DNA of 64,000 nt from an uncultured Geobacter sp. (GTDB lineage Bacteria > Desulfobacterota > Desulfuromonadia > Geobacterales > Geobacteraceae), in assembly GCA_903925075.1 (NCBI GenBank), contig CAIYDQ010000147.1:1-64000 (forward strand). Reading direction: 5' to 3'. Within the stretch, counting starts at the first letter, position 1; every line of letters begins with the position of its first letter. Under the pieces are notes generated by a model. That model worked only from the letters and a program-made list of their open reading frames with translations. It searched no databases and was not told where the DNA came from. The position numbers were made by a program, and so were the translations under genes. This document shows, piece after piece, positions 25,740 through 32,574 of the stretch.

Positions 25740-26324
25740 TCAGGCCTGATTGACCGAGGCGAGCACAGCCTGAGCGGCGGCAACCTGCTCGGCCGTTGGA
25801 ACTGGCGCAGCCGGAGTCGCCGACACAAGAGCTGGCTGCTCAACCGCAACCGCGGGCGCCGCAATTGCCTCCATAACCACGGGCGCCGCTGCAACCACAC
25901 TCTGCTGAGCCGCCTGCTGCGCGGGTGCAGACCCGAAGGCGGAGAGCGCCGCCGACATATCGGAGAGCGCGCTCAAGGTGGCTTGCGCCTTGCCCGCCTC
26001 CTGCGAGATCGCCTGGTAATGGTCCGAGATGGAAAGGGCGGTCGGCGTTAGCGCCCCGGCCGTCTGCACGGCCTCTTCCAGCTTGGTCGCTGCCGGCGCC
26101 GTCTGTCCGGTGATGTTGTTGGTCCCCAGGGCATGGATGCCGTTCGTGGTAAGGGCGCTAGCCGCGCCGATGGACAACTCGTTTACCGGCACCGCGCCGG
26201 TAGCCATGCCGTAGCAGGTTGCGGCGGCACCGGCCAGCGAGACGACGCCCTTGAGCGAGCTGACCGGGTCGGCGGCGATGTTTTTGAAAAACGACGAGAA
26301 GAACGTTCCGATTTTTCCCCACAT
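25740..26324 (-). CDS. Putative holin-like protein with Ala-rich C-terminus
   Basis: A 194-residue protein. An amphipathic start (MWGKIGTFFSSFFKNI) is followed by two short hydrophobic stretches at residues about 22-60 (LKGVVSLAGAAATCYGMATG, then IGAASALTTNGIHALG). After a helical region the last 80 residues are almost only Ala, Val, Pro and Gln. It follows the endolysin-like gene by 52 bp. A holin or pinholin role is plausible but unproven; the low-complexity tail is unusual. Confidence 0.5.
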   Translation of the reverse strand: MWGKIGTFFSSFFKNIAADPVSSLKGVVSLAGAAATCYGMATGAVPVNELSIGAASALTTNGIHALGTNNITGQTAPAATKLEEAVQTAGALTPTALSISDHYQAISQEAGKAQATLSALSDMSAALSAFGSAPAQQAAQQSVVAAAPVVMEAIAAPAVAVEQPALVSATPAAPVPTAEQVAAAQAVLASVNQA

Positions 26325-26376
26325 AGTCTTTTCCTCCTTTTATTTGGCCCGCACGGTTCTCGGCGGGATCAGGGCC

Positions 26377-26967
26377 TTAGCCCTTAGCGACGATGTCGAT
26401 CAGATTGTTGTAGCGCCGGCGGCAGTCGTCCGGGTGGGCATGGCCGTAGGGAGTGCAATCGAGCTTGAAGTCGAGTACGTCCTTTGCCGTAAAGGCGTGG
26501 GTCAGGCAGAGCAGGTAGTGAACCAGGTAGCCGGGGGAATCGATGTCGGAGAGGTAGTACTGGTTGGCGTAGTCCGCGACGGCCAGGACCGCGGCATCGT
26601 CGGCGGCCTTGATACCGCGCTTGGAAAGGATTGCTTGAGCGCGGCCGATGCAGCCGGCGAACTGCACGTCGTCAAACTTCTCGACCGTCGCCGCATTCGC
26701 CTTCAGCCGGTACTCCAGCGCATGCACATTGATGCTCTGCGCCTTGACGCCGGCTATCTCCTCCGCCGTAAACCCGCAGGCGCGCAGGCAGCTGGCCGCC
26801 ACCGGGTTATTGGCGACGTCGAACTGACAGCGCCCGAAGCTCCACCCCGACTTGCCCGACCGCACGCCGTCCGGGTCGGAAAATCTCAGAATAAAGTCGA
26901 TATTGTTGCTCAGTTCGTTGGCGACGATTATGCGGCTGAAGATCTGGACGAGGGCCGTCTGTTCCAT
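26377..26967 (-). CDS. Endolysin-like peptidoglycan hydrolase
   Basis: A 196-residue protein starting four bases after AGGAGG. The N-terminal motif DPDGVRSGKSGWSFGRCQFD resembles the active-site region of lysozyme-like muramidases found in Mu-like phages of related bacteria. The rest is helical (VLAVADYANQYYLSDIDSPG). It has no signal peptide, so release would depend on a holin. It opens the lysis cassette after a promoter and hairpin (27017-27127). Confidence 0.6.
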   Translation of the reverse strand: MEQTALVQIFSRIIVANELSNNIDFILRFSDPDGVRSGKSGWSFGRCQFDVANNPVAASCLRACGFTAEEIAGVKAQSINVHALEYRLKANAATVEKFDDVQFAGCIGRAQAILSKRGIKAADDAAVLAVADYANQYYLSDIDSPGYLVHYLLCLTHAFTAKDVLDFKLDCTPYGHAHPDDCRRRYNNLIDIVAKG

Positions 26968-27016
26968 GGTGCCTCCTGTTTGGTAGCAAAGCTACAATGC
27001 AGGCTGCACAATAACG

Positions 27017-27044
27017 AAAACCGCCCGATTGCTCGCGCGGTTTT
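27017..27044. terminator. Probable bidirectional terminator after the DGR operon
   Basis: AAAACCGC (27017-27024) pairs with GCGGTTTT (27037-27044) around a 12-nt loop; further pairing inside is possible. It lies 85 bp beyond the stop of the HTH gene on the minus strand. The A-tract and T-tract at the stem ends suit termination in either direction. Confidence 0.6.
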
Positions 27045-27097
27045 GTCATGGTTTGTCAGTCTTTTTAGGGGTATGTGGGGTTTTGCTGCGATTTTTC

Positions 27098-27127
27098 CGT
27101 ATAACACCAAACGGGCATGAATGTCAA
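27098..27127 (-). promoter_or_regulatory. Candidate sigma-70 promoter for the lysis/late operon
   Basis: On the minus strand a perfect -35 box TTGACA (27127-27122) is followed after 18 bp by TATACG (27103-27098). It overlaps the end of the HTH gene and points to the endolysin-like gene. The terminator-like hairpin at 27017-27044 lies downstream of it, so read-through or antitermination would be needed. Confidence 0.45.
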
Positions 27128-27128
27128 A

Positions 27129-27446
27129 TTAGGACGGGAACAGGTCCATCTGAGCGGGGTCCACGGCATGCGAGCGCTCATAGGTGTTGTTGCGATGCAG
27201 GAACGCCACCAGCTCGTCATAGAGGACGCGGCGGTGGCGGGAAAGCGTGATCGAGTCAAGGCAGTCGGGCCGGCGCAGCTCCCCGGCCTCGTCCCGTTCG
27301 TACTGGCTGGTCAGCCGCCAGAAAGTGCGCTCGCAAATACCAAGAATGCGGCAGATCTCACCGGGGTTGTAGGACGCCTTGACCGGCAGCGCCGCCGCTC
27401 CCAGCATTCCCCTCAGCTTCATTTCGGCAAGCTCCTGCTGGGTCAT
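27129..27446 (-). CDS. HTH protein translationally coupled to the DGR reverse transcriptase
   Basis: A 105-residue protein whose ATG overlaps the RT stop (ATGA). A MerR/excisionase-like HTH is visible (YNPGEICRILGICERTFWRL), followed by SRHRRVLYDELVAFLHRN, typical of short DNA-binding phage proteins. It ends just before the candidate lysis promoter. It may regulate late genes, as Mor or C does in Mu, although it lacks clear Mor similarity. It may also be a DGR accessory protein. Both readings are inference from position. Confidence 0.65.
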   Translation of the reverse strand: MTQQELAEMKLRGMLGAAALPVKASYNPGEICRILGICERTFWRLTSQYERDEAGELRRPDCLDSITLSRHRRVLYDELVAFLHRNNTYERSHAVDPAQMDLFPS

Positions 27447-28483
27447 TGTTGCGCCTTGCATAAGTCCAGGCAGAGCAAAGTGGACTCTACCGTCAGCGAT
27501 CCCCGGCAATGCTTCATGTACCCCAAAAAGCTCATAGCGCTGGACCTCAAGCGCCCGGCATCGACCTGGCCTAAGCGGTAAAGCTCCGACAGTTTCCGAA
27601 ATCGTTTCTTCGCCGCCTTTACCGTCCTTTTGCGGGGCTTGGTGCAGTCAGGCCAAATCCGATATCCGCAAAAGTCGATGGAGTGGCAATTGCCGGAACC
27701 GGATTTAAAGATGGCGGTCTTCGGATTTAAAGTCAGGTGCAAGCGATCGGTGATGTAGTGGTTAATATCGACCAGCAACGTCTTCAGATAACCCTTATCC
27801 TGATGCACGACCAGGAAGTCATCCATGTAGCGAGCATACATTTTCACGCCGAGATCGTCCTTGACGTGGTGATCCAGCGCATCCAGATAGACGTTGGCGA
27901 AAAGCTGGCTCGTCAGCGCTCCGATTGGAATACCGCGATGGTCGCCATCACAAGCGATGATCTGCCGCACCAGCCAAAGGACATCGGCATCGGAAATCGT
28001 CCTTTCGATCAGATCCAGGAGGACGCGACGATCTACGCTATGGAAGTAGGCTCGAATGTCACCCTTAAGCACGTAAAATCCGCCCCACTGCTTTTGCGCC
28101 GCCTTGGCAAATGACTCCACCCGGAGCTTTGCGGCATGGGTGCCTTTGCCGGTCCGGCAGGCAAAAGAATCGGCGACGAACTTGAGTTCAAAAAGCGGCT
28201 CGATAACCCGCACCAGGGCGTGATGCACGACCCTATCCTTGAAGGCCGGCGCGCTGATGAGGCGCTTTTTCGGCTCATAGACGCAGAACTCGCGATAAGC
28301 CAAAGGCTGCCATTGCTTCCAGCTTAACAGGTTCAGAGCGTCGATCAGGTTCTCTTCGAGGTGTTGTCGGTACTTGAGCGCCGCGGGTTGATACCTCTTA
28401 TTGCGCGAGGCGGCCCTATACGCATGGACGAAGTTTTCAAAGTTCACGATCTGTGGCCACAGGTTGTTGTGCGTAGTAGGCAT
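27443..28483 (-). CDS. DGR-type reverse transcriptase
   Basis: A 346-residue RT. Motif A is LKGDIRAYFHSV (Asp142), motif C is YARYMDDFLVV (Asp221, Asp222), and motif 4 is IPIGALTSQLFANVYLD. The SQ in that motif, in place of the QG..SP-type sequence of other RTs, is the mark of diversity-generating retroelement enzymes. It lacks the endonuclease or maturase domains of group II introns. The ATG at 28483 follows AAGGA by five bases; a GTG 15 codons upstream is less likely. It copies the template RNA at 28651-28762 with adenine-directed errors, and the cDNA replaces sequence in the two target genes. Avd upstream and an HTH gene downstream complete the operon. Confidence 0.95.
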   Translation of the reverse strand: MPTTHNNLWPQIVNFENFVHAYRAASRNKRYQPAALKYRQHLEENLIDALNLLSWKQWQPLAYREFCVYEPKKRLISAPAFKDRVVHHALVRVIEPLFELKFVADSFACRTGKGTHAAKLRVESFAKAAQKQWGGFYVLKGDIRAYFHSVDRRVLLDLIERTISDADVLWLVRQIIACDGDHRGIPIGALTSQLFANVYLDALDHHVKDDLGVKMYARYMDDFLVVHQDKGYLKTLLVDINHYITDRLHLTLNPKTAIFKSGSGNCHSIDFCGYRIWPDCTKPRKRTVKAAKKRFRKLSELYRLGQVDAGRLRSSAMSFLGYMKHCRGSLTVESTLLCLDLCKAQQ

Positions 28484-28769
28484 GTCGTTCCTTGATGATG
28501 GTAGGCGGTCACCATGTTCCCCTTTCACAGAGTACTTACCGTGACCGCCCGATGGTGCCTGTTTGTATCCTAAGATACGGGAGTAAAGTTCCTTTTGCCT
28601 GCGCGCTGAAAGCAGCCCCTTGAGGCCTTCTTTTTCCGGCTACAGGCGAGAGCGGGGCGAAAGCCGAGATTGATGTTCGAGATGGAGCGCTCGTAGTTCA
28701 AGTTCAGGGCAGCCAGGCCGGCGTTGTCGCCGTTGTTCCAGCTGCCGCCACGGATTGGCAGAAATAACC
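28484..28769 (-). ncRNA. DGR template RNA region
   Basis: The 286 bp between the avd-like gene and the RT start hold the template repeat plus about 170 bp of spacer on its 3' side, without a convincing gene. In the Bordetella BPP-1 DGR the functional RNA spans this avd-to-RT interval. The same is inferred here; the RNA ends are not visible in sequence. Confidence 0.6.
28651..28762 (-). repeat. DGR template repeat (TR)
   Basis: A 112-bp repeat matching the 3' coding ends of both FGE-like genes. Read on the minus strand it would encode LPIRGGSWNNGD and so on, with AAC or AAT codons at the positions that vary. It has 22 adenines; VR1 differs at 11 of them and VR2 at 13, and there are no differences at G, C or T. 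Confidence 0.95.
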
Positions 28770-29114
28770 TTACCCCCTATTCAAAGACTTAATCCAGCCG
28801 CCGAGCATCCGGCCGATTTCGGCCAGATAACCGCTCCACGTCTCGTACCTGCCTAAGGGCATAAATTCCAGATCGGTTGCAAGGCGGACCTGTGTTCGAA
28901 GAACCTCCAGCTCGGTATCGATTGCGTAAAGCGCCTCGCGCTTGTCGCGGGCGCGATTGGCGCGGATAATCATTTCCAGCGCGGAAAACATGGTTTTCTT
29001 GATGTCGGCCGCCAGGCCAAACTTCTCGCTCTTCGGAAACTGGCGGAGCGCGAGATAGCCATATTTGATCATGTCTTCGGCTTTTAGCTTGATTTTCAGA
29101 TTTTCCACAGCCAT
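28770..29114 (-). CDS. avd: DGR accessory variability determinant (Avd-like)
   Basis: A 114-residue all-helical basic protein (AEDMIKYGYLALRQFPKSEK, then FGLAADIKKTMFSALEMIIRA) of the four-helix-bundle Avd/S23-like family. Avd forms a pentameric barrel that binds the RT and template RNA and is required for mutagenic homing. It stands between target gene 1 and the template repeat, the usual place. The start codon lies in the right arm of the small hairpin TGCCC-GAA-GGGCA that follows target gene 1. The ribosome site is weak. Confidence 0.88.
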   Translation of the reverse strand: MAVENLKIKLKAEDMIKYGYLALRQFPKSEKFGLAADIKKTMFSALEMIIRANRARDKREALYAIDTELEVLRTQVRLATDLEFMPLGRYETWSGYLAEIGRMLGGWIKSLNRG

Positions 29115-29197
29115 GCCCTTCGGGCAGCAGGGGCTAAAACCGCCCCTGCAACCCCATTCAGATACCCAGAAAACCAGACGTCAGATCACCCAATAAA
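29112..29197 (-). repeat. Downstream flank of VR1 with two hairpins (copy 1)
   Basis: This 86-bp segment follows VR1 and is nearly identical to 30161-30248 after VR2. On the minus strand it contains AGGGGC-loop-GCCCCT (6-bp stem) and TGCCC-GAA-GGGCA (5-bp stem, 3-nt loop). Inverted repeats close behind the variable repeat are needed for efficient target recognition in other phage DGRs. Confidence 0.75.
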
Positions 29198-30127
29198 AGC
29201 GGGGCGAAAGCCGAGAACGATGTCCGAGACGGAGCGCTCGCAGTCCAAGAGCAGGGCAGCCAGGCCGGCGTTGTCGCCGAAGTGCCAGCTGCCGCCACGG
29301 ATTGGCAGAGCCTCAAAGTTTTTACTGCTGTCGACCCAGCATCGGCCGACAATATCCTGGTTCTTGTCAGGGTAAAGATAGGCCTTCTTAAGAGCTGCGG
29401 GGACGTCATAGCCAGACTTAGCGGACATGTCGGAAAAGTTGACAGAAGCCCAACCCCCCTGAGTGGCAGCATTGGATATCGCAATACCGTTGCGACCGAT
29501 CATCTTTGCACCAACGTCAGGCCAGCTTACCTCAGAAAGCATAAAGTCGTTGTCGGCGGCCATGAAGATCTTACCGCCAACCAGCTTAAGACCGTCGACC
29601 CACTCCCAGACATTACCCACCAGATCGGCGACCCCAAAAGGGGTGCCGTCGTGGCGCCAAGCATCCGGGCCGGAACCGGTAAGAGTTCTGCCATACCTGG
29701 AGACCTGGCCGGCTTTCGAAGGATCAAGAGGAGATTTACCCGAGTTGGTATTGCCGTGGAGTTGGCCATTCCCGTTCTTGATGCAACAGCCAGCAAGGAA
29801 CGCCCATTCCCAATTTGTCACCATATGGTGACCCGGTCCGGCGGCATAACATGCCGCCTTTGCCTGGTCATAGGTAATGCAGTTGACGGGGTCCTGTCCC
29901 GGAAGAGATACTGCCTCACCGTCAACAATGACCGCCTGGTAGGTGCCGATATGGATGGTATCCTTCACGACACCTCCGACCACGAAAGTCGGGTGCCCAT
30001 CCGGGCCAAAATCTTGCCGGTTAAAAACGTTCATGTAGGTCGGTTGGCCTTTGGCCGTCACCAGCACGGTCTGCTTTCCGCCCGATGCGGCCTCCACTTC
30101 TGCTTTGAGTTTTGCGGTTAATGTCAT
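29186..30127 (-). CDS. DGR target protein 1, FGE-sulfatase/C-type-lectin fold
   Basis: A 313-residue protein starting at the ATG four bases after GAGGAG. It has the formylglycine-generating-enzyme-like lectin fold: GHPTFVVGGVVKDTIHIGTY, VTNWEWAFLAG, DLVGNVWEWVDG and the C-terminal GGSW...GFRPAFIG ending. The last 37 residues are encoded by the variable repeat; substitutions at template adenines give His, Phe, Leu, Asp, Cys, Val, Asp and Val where the template would give Asn, Asn, Asn, Asn, Tyr, Ile, Asn and Asn. There is no signal peptide. It is a paralogue of the gene at 30231-31211. Such proteins bind diverse ligands; a receptor-binding role is inferred, but its place next to the RT instead of in the fibre cluster leaves this open. 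Confidence 0.93.
   Translation of the reverse strand: MTLTAKLKAEVEAASGGKQTVLVTAKGQPTYMNVFNRQDFGPDGHPTFVVGGVVKDTIHIGTYQAVIVDGEAVSLPGQDPVNCITYDQAKAACYAAGPGHHMVTNWEWAFLAGCCIKNGNGQLHGNTNSGKSPLDPSKAGQVSRYGRTLTGSGPDAWRHDGTPFGVADLVGNVWEWVDGLKLVGGKIFMAADNDFMLSEVSWPDVGAKMIGRNGIAISNAATQGGWASVNFSDMSAKSGYDVPAALKKAYLYPDKNQDIVGRCWVDSSKNFEALPIRGGSWHFGDNAGLAALLLDCERSVSDIVLGFRPAFIG
29198..29309 (-). repeat. Variable repeat 1 (VR1)
   Basis: 112 bp, aligned without gaps to the template repeat. The 11 differences all lie at template adenines (coding strand): three A-to-C, four A-to-T and four A-to-G by my count. Confidence 0.94.
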
Positions 30128-30160
30128 CTTTCTCCTCACTTTGCTCTATGGGGCGTAAAC

Positions 30161-30248
30161 CATGCCCTTCGGGCAGCAGAGGGCCAAAACCGCCCCTGCA
30201 ACCCCATTCAGATACCCAGAAAACCAGACGTCAGACCACCCCAATAAA
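30161..30248 (-). repeat. Downstream flank of VR2 with hairpins (copy 2)
   Basis: An 88-bp near-copy of 29112-29197, including the identical TGCCC-GAA-GGGCA hairpin. The first hairpin is weakened by an extra base and a substitution. Confidence 0.75.
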
Positions 30249-31211
30249 AGCGGGGCGAAAGCCGAGAATGAGGCCCGAGATGGAGCGCTCGCAGCTCAAG
30301 AACAGGGCAGCCAGGCCGGCGAGGTCGCCGTTGCCCCAGCTGCCGCCACGGATCGGCAGCGCCTCAAAGTCTTCGCTACTGTCGGCCCAGAAGTGGCCGG
30401 CGAGGTCCTGGTCGGCAGACGGGCAAAGAAGCGCCTGCTTCAGGATCAGCGGCGGTTCATAGCCGGGCTTGATCGTTACCTCCGAAAATTCAGCGGAGCC
30501 GTAATCGGGCTCTTCGTTTACGTCCGATATCTCGATGCCGTTCGCAGCGCTGATTCTCACTCCGGTATCGGGCCAACTCGATTCGGGCAGCAAAAAGTCG
30601 TTGTCGGCGGCCATAAGGAGGCGGCCCTCCATCAGCTTGAGTCCGTCATTCCACTCCCAGACGTTGCCCACCAGGTCGGCGATCCCGAAGGGCGTGCCGT
30701 CGTGACGCCAGACATCCGGGCCGGAGCCGGTTAGGGTTCGGCCCGCCTTACAAACCGTCCCGTGTTCCTTGGGAGTCAGATGCGACTTTCCGGAGTCCGT
30801 ATTGCCGCGAAGTTGGCCGAAGCCGTTTTTACTGCACCACAAGGCGACTCCCGCCCACTCCCAGTTAGTCATGAGATGCCAGCCGGTGCCGGCGGCGGCG
30901 CAGACCGCGCGGGCCTGGTCGAAGGTGACACCGACAGCCGGGTCTTGGCCCGGAAGCGAGACCGCCTCGCCGTCCTTGACAATGGCCTGATAAGTGGCAA
31001 TGTAAATCTCGCTCTTCGCGACACCGCCAACGATGAACGCGGGGTGCAAGCCCGTGCCGAAGCCGGGGCCGAGGTCCTCGCAATTGAATGCGGGGATCAC
31101 GGTCATGTGGGTCGCCTGGCCCTTGGCGGTGTACATCACCACCTGCCTGCCGCCCGACGCGGCCCCTACTTCCGCCTTGAGCGATTCCTTCTTTGCCTTC
31201 GAAGCTTTCAT
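30231..31211 (-). CDS. DGR target protein 2, FGE-sulfatase/C-type-lectin fold
   Basis: A 326-residue paralogue of target protein 1 with the same layout: a basic N-terminus, AASGGRQVVMYTAKGQATHM, LHPAFIVGGVAKSEIYIATY, MTNWEWAGVALW, DLVGNVWEWNDG and GGSW...GFRPAFIGVV. The C-terminal variable repeat gives Gly, Leu, Phe, Ser, Cys, Gly, Leu and Ile at positions encoded by adenine-containing codons in the template. It is the first gene of the DGR operon, 188 bp after gemA, with a hairpin in the gap. Two targets served by one template allow independent diversification of two binding proteins. Confidence 0.93.
   Translation of the reverse strand: MKASKAKKESLKAEVGAASGGRQVVMYTAKGQATHMTVIPAFNCEDLGPGFGTGLHPAFIVGGVAKSEIYIATYQAIVKDGEAVSLPGQDPAVGVTFDQARAVCAAAGTGWHLMTNWEWAGVALWCSKNGFGQLRGNTDSGKSHLTPKEHGTVCKAGRTLTGSGPDVWRHDGTPFGIADLVGNVWEWNDGLKLMEGRLLMAADNDFLLPESSWPDTGVRISAANGIEISDVNEEPDYGSAEFSEVTIKPGYEPPLILKQALLCPSADQDLAGHFWADSSEDFEALPIRGGSWGNGDLAGLAALFLSCERSISGLILGFRPAFIGVV
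30249..30359 (-). repeat. Variable repeat 2 (VR2)
   Basis: 111 bp, aligned without gaps to the template. Thirteen differences, all at template adenines, including one silent change in a Pro codon near the 5' end, which argues for mutagenesis rather than selection on protein. Confidence 0.94.
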
Positions 31212-31249
31212 TGTCTTTCCCTCTCTTGTAGTTGCGGTCAGTTATCAAA

Positions 31250-31268
31250 TATGCGGCCCATCCGCATA
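31250..31268. promoter_or_regulatory. Hairpin upstream of the DGR operon
   Basis: TATGCGG and CCGCATA form a perfect 7-bp stem with loop CCCAT, about 40 bp before the start of target gene 2. Its core GCGGCCCATCCGC is identical to that of the hairpin at 35452-35476, suggesting a shared binding site or attenuator. Confidence 0.45.
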
Positions 31269-31399
31269 ATCAAATCGTTGTGTTTCGGGGGAGAGGAAAT
31301 CAAAACCGGGGATTTATCCGTCACAGAGCTATTTCCGCTGGGCATCCACCTTGAGTCGTTCTTCCGCAACCGTTTAGCTTTCCCCTCCCCCAACCGTTA

Positions 31400-31981
31400 T
31401 TACCTCCACTCGGCAGGCTTATGAATCTCGATATACCCGTTGACCGGCTCCGAATAGCTCCCCGTCCACCAGCCGGGCCCGTGCGCCTTCTTCATCCCGT
31501 TCTCGAACATCTTCTTGAGCCCCTCGATCGCGAGATAAGCCTCCTGCGAAGTCCGAATCCGCCCCCCCTTGATCTTCATCCGCTTCTCCAGGAAGAGCTG
31601 CAGCCCGTTCTCCTCGCGCCACACAATCAACTGCGCGACCTGGTCGACCTTCTCCAGCTCCCCGCGAGTGGCGAGCCCAACAATCTTGCTGTCCGTGCGG
31701 CTGATCGGCGGCCGCGCCCCCTTCTTGGGAGCGGTCTTCTCCGGCTTCGGCTTGCCCTTGCCCGGGATGATGGCAAACCCCTTGTCCTCCAGCTCTTTGA
31801 TGTACACCGTAGCCTGGTTGAAAGTCAGCTTGGTGCAGGACCGCACCCCAAACCGCTCCTGCAACCCATCCCGATAGTCGTCGTCGCTGATCCCGAGCTT
31901 GCCGACAGCCATCTTGATAACCGTCCTCTGCTTGCCGTTGATCGGCAGCTCCGCAAATTTCCGATAATTCCGTACAGTCAC
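31400..31981 (-). CDS. gemA: GemA-like regulatory protein (DUF1018)
   Basis: A 193-residue protein from a GTG five bases after AAGGGGG. The N-terminal segment TVIKMAVGKLGISDDDYRDG and the following CTKLTFNQATVYIKELEDKG match the GemA/Mu gp16 family. A basic Lys/Pro linker leads to a C-terminal domain found in longer GemA forms (SRTDSKIVGLATRGELEKVD). In Mu, GemA changes host gene expression and DNA topology early in lytic growth. It ends the early gene string, before the DGR. Confidence 0.8.
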   Translation of the reverse strand: MTVRNYRKFAELPINGKQRTVIKMAVGKLGISDDDYRDGLQERFGVRSCTKLTFNQATVYIKELEDKGFAIIPGKGKPKPEKTAPKKGARPPISRTDSKIVGLATRGELEKVDQVAQLIVWREENGLQLFLEKRMKIKGGRIRTSQEAYLAIEGLKKMFENGMKKAHGPGWWTGSYSEPVNGYIEIHKPAEWR

Positions 31982-32007
31982 CGTTGCCCCCTTGAACCAG
32001 ATTCAAA

Positions 32008-32038
32008 GTCCTTCCCTTCCGTCCTTTTGGTCCCTGAA
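32008..32038. repeat. Intergenic 9-nt-period degenerate repeat
   Basis: Before gemA the minus strand reads AGGGACCAA, AAGGACGGA, AGGGAAGGA, the GGACGNAAG flavour of the repeat seen at 13407 and 33448. Confidence 0.5.
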
Positions 32039-32042
32039 GCCT

Positions 32043-32219
32043 TCAAGAAGCCTGGGCCGTCAAGCCTTGCAGCTCGTCAACCAACACGCGCAACCGGTGC
32101 AGCTCGCCGAGCTGCTGCAGATTCTTAATTTTCAAATCAAGGTTCTCCTCCGACAGCAGCCGGATCTCCCGTTGCTGCCCCGACTCAAAAGCCGTCATAG
32201 ACGAATTATGGCTACCCAT
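32043..32219 (-). CDS. Small early phage protein, helical
   Basis: A 58-residue product whose ATG overlaps the stop of the winged-helix gene upstream (ATGGGTAG). It is one continuous helix with heptad leucines (REIRLLSEENLDLKIKNLQQ), so probably a coiled-coil dimer. The function is unknown. Confidence 0.6.
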   Translation of the reverse strand: MGSHNSSMTAFESGQQREIRLLSEENLDLKIKNLQQLGELHRLRVLVDELQGLTAQAS

Positions 32220-32499
32220 TGACAACCCCCTTTGAGCCCAAGAGCCGGGCGGAGTGCACCCGCGCCGCGTCCGGGTCGGTCAGCTGATAGAGCGCCGGCT
32301 TCGACCTGCTGACGCAGTAGCAAGAGAAGCCGTTGCGGCGTAGCTCGCAGACCGCCGAATTGACCGCACAGACCCCGGCGCCCCGGATGATGTCCAAGGT
32401 AGTGCGGACCTGGCCGTCCAGCAGATAGGCCAGCAGCCGCTGCAGGCGCTCGCTCTTTGCGTACCGAGCGTAATGGATACTGCCGTTTTCCCGTTCCAT
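32212..32499 (-). CDS. Winged-helix early phage protein
   Basis: A 95-residue protein with GGAGGG just before its ATG. The segment RLQRLLAYLLDGQVRTTLDI, then NSAVCELRRNGFSCYCVSRS, has the helix-helix-recognition-wing pattern of small winged-helix domains of Mu-like phages. The role is unknown; a regulator or DNA-binding cofactor of replication is plausible. Confidence 0.65.
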   Translation of the reverse strand: MERENGSIHYARYAKSERLQRLLAYLLDGQVRTTLDIIRGAGVCAVNSAVCELRRNGFSCYCVSRSKPALYQLTDPDAARVHSARLLGSKGVVNG

Positions 32500-32574
32500 A
32501 ATCCCTCCATACCGGTTTGACCATTGAAATAAGGGCCGGAGCCAGGCTCCGGCCAGTGCTTCATGGGTCGAACG

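Noticed and set aside
27443-28483. Group II intron or retron explanation for the reverse transcriptase
   Set aside because: There is no maturase or endonuclease domain, no intron RNA domain V and no msr/msd structure. The template/variable repeat pair with adenine-only differences and the Avd gene point to a DGR.
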